Under the pieces are notes generated by a model. That model saw only the letters and a program-made list of their open reading frames with translations. It made no database searches and had not been told where the DNA came from. This document shows, piece by piece, positions 60,940 through 64,000 of a stretch of 64,000 bases of DNA. Source of the DNA: Actinoplanes sp. M2I2 (GTDB lineage: Bacteria > Actinomycetota > Actinomycetes > Mycobacteriales > Micromonosporaceae); contig NZ_JALPVJ010000002.1 of the NCBI RefSeq assembly GCF_023544445.1, positions 682,001 through 746,000 of the forward strand, written 5' to 3'. Positions within the stretch are counted from its first letter, which is position 1, and every line of letters starts with the position of its first letter. The position numbers were made by a program, and so were the translations under genes.

Positions 60940-60971
60940 AAGCACCCGGCGATGCGGATCGCCGGGTGCTT
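60940..60971 (+). terminator. Terminator with repeated right arm
   Basis: AAGCACCCGGCGA (60940-60952) pairs perfectly with TCGCCGGGTGCTT (60959-60971), a 13-bp stem with a six-base loop, followed by CTGTGTTTT. The right arm recurs in full at 60993-61005 and in part (CGGGTGCTT) at 60981-60989, each followed by a T-rich stretch. Confidence 0.8.
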
Positions 60972-61079
60972 CTGTGTTTTCGGGTGCTTGTTTCGCCGGG
61001 TGCTTTGTGTCGCCGGTATGCGCCGCCCTTACCCGCGAGGTAATCGACCGGAGTCCGGGCCGCCCGCACGATCAGGGGT

Positions 61080-61541
61080 ATGACTGCCTACGCGCTCGCG
61101 CATCTGCGCACCCCCACCGCCCACGACGACGTCTTTGTGTACATCGAGCGGATCCAGGACACGATGGACCCGTACGGTGGGAAGTTTCTCGTCCACGGCG
61201 CCCAGGTCGAGGTGCTCGAGGGGGAGTGGCCGGGCACGGTGGTGATCCTCGAGTTCCCCGACGTGGAGGCAGCGCGGGGCTGGTACGCGTCACCCGCCTA
61301 CCAGGAGATCCTGCCGCTGCGCACCCGCCACATCGAGGGCGACACGCTGATCGTGCCGGGCGTCGGCCCGGACTATGACGCCCGCGCCACAGCCGCCGCG
61401 CTCCGCACCACCACCACCGAAGCGCTCCGCAGCACCACCACCACCACCACCACCACCACCACCGCCACCGCCGCGCTCCGCACCGCCACCACCACCGCCG
61501 CGCTCCGCGCTGCGGCGACCGCCACCAAGAACGGCACATGA
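61080..61541 (+). CDS. DUF1330 protein with threonine-rich repeat tail
   Basis: A 153-residue protein. Residues 1-98 are a DUF1330 ferredoxin-like domain (YALAHLRTPTAHDDVFVYIERIQDTM, GGKFLVHGAQVEVLEGEWPG, LEFPDVEAARGWYASPAYQEILPLR). Family members end here. This one continues with about 50 residues of Thr, Ala and Arg encoded by ACC repeats that are broken by four copies of GCGCTCCGC (61398, 61422, 61473 and 61500). The tail is likely disordered and its length may vary between strains. Function of DUF1330 is not established. Confidence 0.8.
   Translation: MTAYALAHLRTPTAHDDVFVYIERIQDTMDPYGGKFLVHGAQVEVLEGEWPGTVVILEFPDVEAARGWYASPAYQEILPLRTRHIEGDTLIVPGVGPDYDARATAAALRTTTTEALRSTTTTTTTTTTATAALRTATTTAALRAAATATKNGT
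61398..61508 (+). repeat. ACC/GCGCTCCGC compound repeat
   Basis: Runs of ACC triplets (the longest from about 61432 to 61463) alternate with four exact GCGCTCCGC units inside the 3' end of the DUF1330 gene. The triplet period keeps the reading frame when copy number changes. Confidence 0.85.
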
Positions 61542-61590
61542 GTGCCTGTGGACAACCAGCCACCCAGCGCGCCGCCGAAGCGTATTTTTG

Positions 61591-61650
61591 CCCCTTGCCC
61601 CTTGCCCCTTGCCCCTTGCCCCTTGCCCCTTGCCCCTTGCCCCTTGCCCC
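61591..61650. repeat. (CCCCTTG) tandem repeat, 8.6 copies
   Basis: Eight perfect copies of CCCCTTG followed by CCCC fill 60 bases between the DUF1330 gene and the next gene. A seven-base unit is not a multiple of three, so a change of copy number would shift any frame through it. It is best taken as an intergenic VNTR. Confidence 0.92.
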
Positions 61651-61732
61651 GGGAGGGAGGGGGCTCGGGATGGGCGCCGGCGGCGTCGGAATTTGCGTTG
61701 TGCGGCGGGTTCGTGGACGGCACGCTGTCGTG

Positions 61733-62086
61733 GTGACGCTCGATCTTTCGTACGGCGGGGTGGTCGGGACCGTGGTGGAGGCCGTGCCGGAGTTGCGGGC
61801 GGCGCTCGACGAGCACGTGCGGGACAACGGCGAGGTTCTGCCGCATGTCTTCTTCGCGTGTGATCTGGCGCCGTTCGTCCTTGCGGCCTGGCAGGCGGGT
61901 GACGCCGAGGTGCTCGGCCGGTGCCTCGCCGTGCTGGAGGCGGCCCTGACGTCGCCCGATCGCGACACCTGGAACCTGGTCGCGGTCTCCTTCGTCGAGG
62001 CCGTCGGACCCTGGGAGCCGGAGATCAAGGCGTGGGCGGCCGGCTGGCCACCGGCGTTGGCCGCCCAGGCCGCCACGTACGCATGA
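61733..62086 (+). CDS. Hypothetical protein, helical
   Basis: A 117-residue soluble protein: GGVVGTVVEAVPELRAALDEHV, VLPHVFFACDLAPFVLAAWQAGD, EVLGRCLAVLEAALTSPDRDTWNLVAVSFVEAVG and a final EIKAWAAGWPPALAAQA. This is a compact all-helical domain seen in small actinobacterial proteins of unknown role. The frame is open upstream through the seven-base repeat to ATG 61538, but that extension would be repeats of CPLPLAP, so GTG 61733 (or GTG 61730) is preferred. The ribosome site is weak. Confidence 0.65.
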   Translation: MTLDLSYGGVVGTVVEAVPELRAALDEHVRDNGEVLPHVFFACDLAPFVLAAWQAGDAEVLGRCLAVLEAALTSPDRDTWNLVAVSFVEAVGPWEPEIKAWAAGWPPALAAQAATYA

Positions 62087-62168
62087 CCGAACACGACGCG
62101 CTGCCGATATCACCACCAGCTCCTAGACTGAGCCGACATCGATTTTGCTCGATCTAAGGAGTCGTCCG

Positions 62169-63245
62169 GTGAGAGGCAAGCTCGTCGTTCTGGTCGCTGC
62201 CGCCCTGATCGCCGTTCCCGGTGCCGCGCAAGCCGCGCCCATTGAGGCCGCGCAAGCCGCCCCAACCGGGGCCGCGCAAGCCGCGCCCGCCGGGGCCGCG
62301 GCCGCGGTGGCGCCCTCGGGGCTGATCCCGGCCCGGCCCAGCCCCGCCGACGTGGCCACGGCCCTGGCCCGCGTGGCCAAGGCCAGTGACGGCCGCGTGC
62401 GGCTCGGAGTCATCGGGCGCAGCAACGAAGGGCGGGCGCTGCGGCTCGCCACGGTGGGGCACGGCCGGACCCGGCTGCTCTACGTGACTCAGCAGCACGG
62501 CGACGAGCCGCTCGGCACTCCGGCCGCCGTGCGGACGCTGTGGGCGCTCGGCGTGCCCGACACGGCGTGGCACCGGTGGCTGCGCAGCCGGGTCACGGTC
62601 GACATCGTGGTGCAGGCCAACCCGGACGGCGCGGTGCGCAACCAACGCTACAACCACGACCCCAGCGCGTCGGGGGACTACACCGAGCCGGGCGTCGGCT
62701 ACGACATCAACCGCTTCCACAACCCGTTGACGCCGATCGAGGACAATCCGGTGCCGGAGTCGCGCGCGGTGCTGCGGCACTGGCACGCCACCCACCCGCG
62801 GGTCGTGATCGATTACCACATGCAGGGTCGCTACCTGCAGCCCGACGGCCGCGAGACGACCGCGTCGATGCTCTGGCCGACCAGCCCGCTGACCGGGGCC
62901 GCAGCGGTCACGGCGTCGCGCCGGGTGGCCGTGCGCAACTTCGACGCCATGACGATCGCGGGCGCCAACGTCTCGCGTTATCCGGGCGGCGACTACGAGG
63001 GCATCGCCCGCAACGCGTACGGGATCCTGGGCAGTGCCTCGCTGCTCGTCGAGCTGTCCGACCTGCCGGAGAACCAGACCGAGCTCCAGATCCGTACGGC
63101 GTTCGCGTCGATGCTGGCCACCGCCCAGGGCGCAGCCGACGGGTCGCTGTGGCGGGTCGACCCGGCCCGGGCCGACGCGATCCCGGCCCGCGGCCCGTCC
63201 CTGCCCAGCGCCGTCTCGCCGCTGTCCCGGGCGGACGCCGCCTGA
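62169..63245 (+). CDS. Secreted M14 zinc carboxypeptidase
   Basis: A 358-residue exported peptidase. A signal peptide (KLVVLVAAALIAVPGAAQA) is followed by three 8-residue repeats of the type EAAQAAPT. The M14 domain has zinc ligands His110 and Glu113 (QQHGDEPLG) and His217 (VIDYHMQG), and the catalytic Glu295 (LLVELSD). PDGAVRNQRYNHDP supplies the substrate-binding Asn/Arg. It removes C-terminal residues from peptides, or acts on wall peptides. GTG 62169 has AAGGAG seven bases upstream, and a small ATCGA...TCGAT hairpin lies just before it. Confidence 0.88.
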   Translation: MRGKLVVLVAAALIAVPGAAQAAPIEAAQAAPTGAAQAAPAGAAAAVAPSGLIPARPSPADVATALARVAKASDGRVRLGVIGRSNEGRALRLATVGHGRTRLLYVTQQHGDEPLGTPAAVRTLWALGVPDTAWHRWLRSRVTVDIVVQANPDGAVRNQRYNHDPSASGDYTEPGVGYDINRFHNPLTPIEDNPVPESRAVLRHWHATHPRVVIDYHMQGRYLQPDGRETTASMLWPTSPLTGAAAVTASRRVAVRNFDAMTIAGANVSRYPGGDYEGIARNAYGILGSASLLVELSDLPENQTELQIRTAFASMLATAQGAADGSLWRVDPARADAIPARGPSLPSAVSPLSRADAA

Positions 63246-63248
63246 CCC

Positions 63249-64000
<752 letters not shown>

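Noticed and set aside
61591-61650. CRISPR-like repeat
   Set aside because: The unit is seven bases in direct tandem with no spacers.
61538-61732. Upstream start (ATG 61538) for the helical hypothetical protein
   Set aside because: The extension translates the seven-base VNTR into CPLPLAP repeats and low-complexity sequence; GTG 61730/61733 gives the compact domain. Kept only as a remark on possible phase variation.

Overview
The window reads as chromosomal DNA from a high-GC actinomycete, most likely of the Actinoplanes/Micromonosporaceae type. The reasons are: GC-rich genes with frequent GTG starts, AGGAGG-type ribosome sites mixed with promoters that leave almost no 5' leader, a furA-katG pair, an F420-type PPOX oxidoreductase, a SCO6745-family protein, STAS and FecCD/DUF808 proteins, and many secreted enzymes and lipoproteins. 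No rRNA, tRNA, CRISPR array, insertion sequence or phage gene was seen. The genus is an inference.

Layout. 1-5.9 kb: end of a sugar ABC transporter operon (binding protein, two permeases), a GH130 mannoside enzyme and a secreted glycan-active protein. 6-9.3 kb: MMPL transporter, monoacylglycerol-lipase-like hydrolase, small membrane protein. 9.4-11.4 kb: a patchy stretch with gene remnants (peptidase E-like, GNAT-like), a VOC protein, a lipoprotein and a small two-helix membrane protein. 11.4-24.4 kb: single metabolic and regulatory genes (methyltransferase, quinone reductase, HAD, ceramidase-like, HTH/SDR pair, autoregulated GntR gene, GlcG-like, secreted GH26-like protein, MDR reductase, mannonate dehydratase, STAS). 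24.5-29.4 kb: DUF808 protein, FecCD-type ABC importer, FMN 2-hydroxy-acid dehydrogenase. 29.4-38.4 kb: degenerate GGDEF/EAL protein, a 50-residue basic protein, SCO6745-family protein, D-lactate-dehydrogenase-like FAD/Fe-S protein with divergent GntR regulator, FAD monooxygenase, PPOX protein. 38.4-41.7 kb: furA-katG ended by a UUCG-loop terminator. 41.9-46.2 kb: copper locus (CopD/CtaG fusion, PCuAC chaperone, Tat-type DyP peroxidase, CopC). 46.3-51.4 kb: SMP-30-like protein, two SMI1/KNR4-like genes, TetR/SRPBCC pair, a broken methyltransferase, a second two-helix membrane protein and an odd repeat-rich spacer. 51.4-64 kb: a 983-residue secreted protein joining PA14, propeller, CBM and 3-keto-glycoside hydrolase domains, a LysM heme peroxidase, aldo/keto reductase, esterase, class A penicillin-binding protein, DUF1330 protein with a threonine tail, M14 carboxypeptidase and the C-terminal part of a RecQ-like helicase.

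How the parts fit. The left end looks like uptake and breakdown of mannose-containing oligosaccharides. The copper locus looks like delivery of copper to cuproenzymes: its two transcription units carry the same ECF-type promoter at identical spacing. The FecCD importer has lost nearly all of its binding-protein gene: a 38-codon signal-peptide stub remains, translationally coupled on both sides. Near-leaderless promoters are a repeated theme, the most striking being a palindrome that appears to hold two mirror-image -10 boxes, each seven bases from a start codon. All functional calls are by reading motifs and family resemblance; no database search was run.
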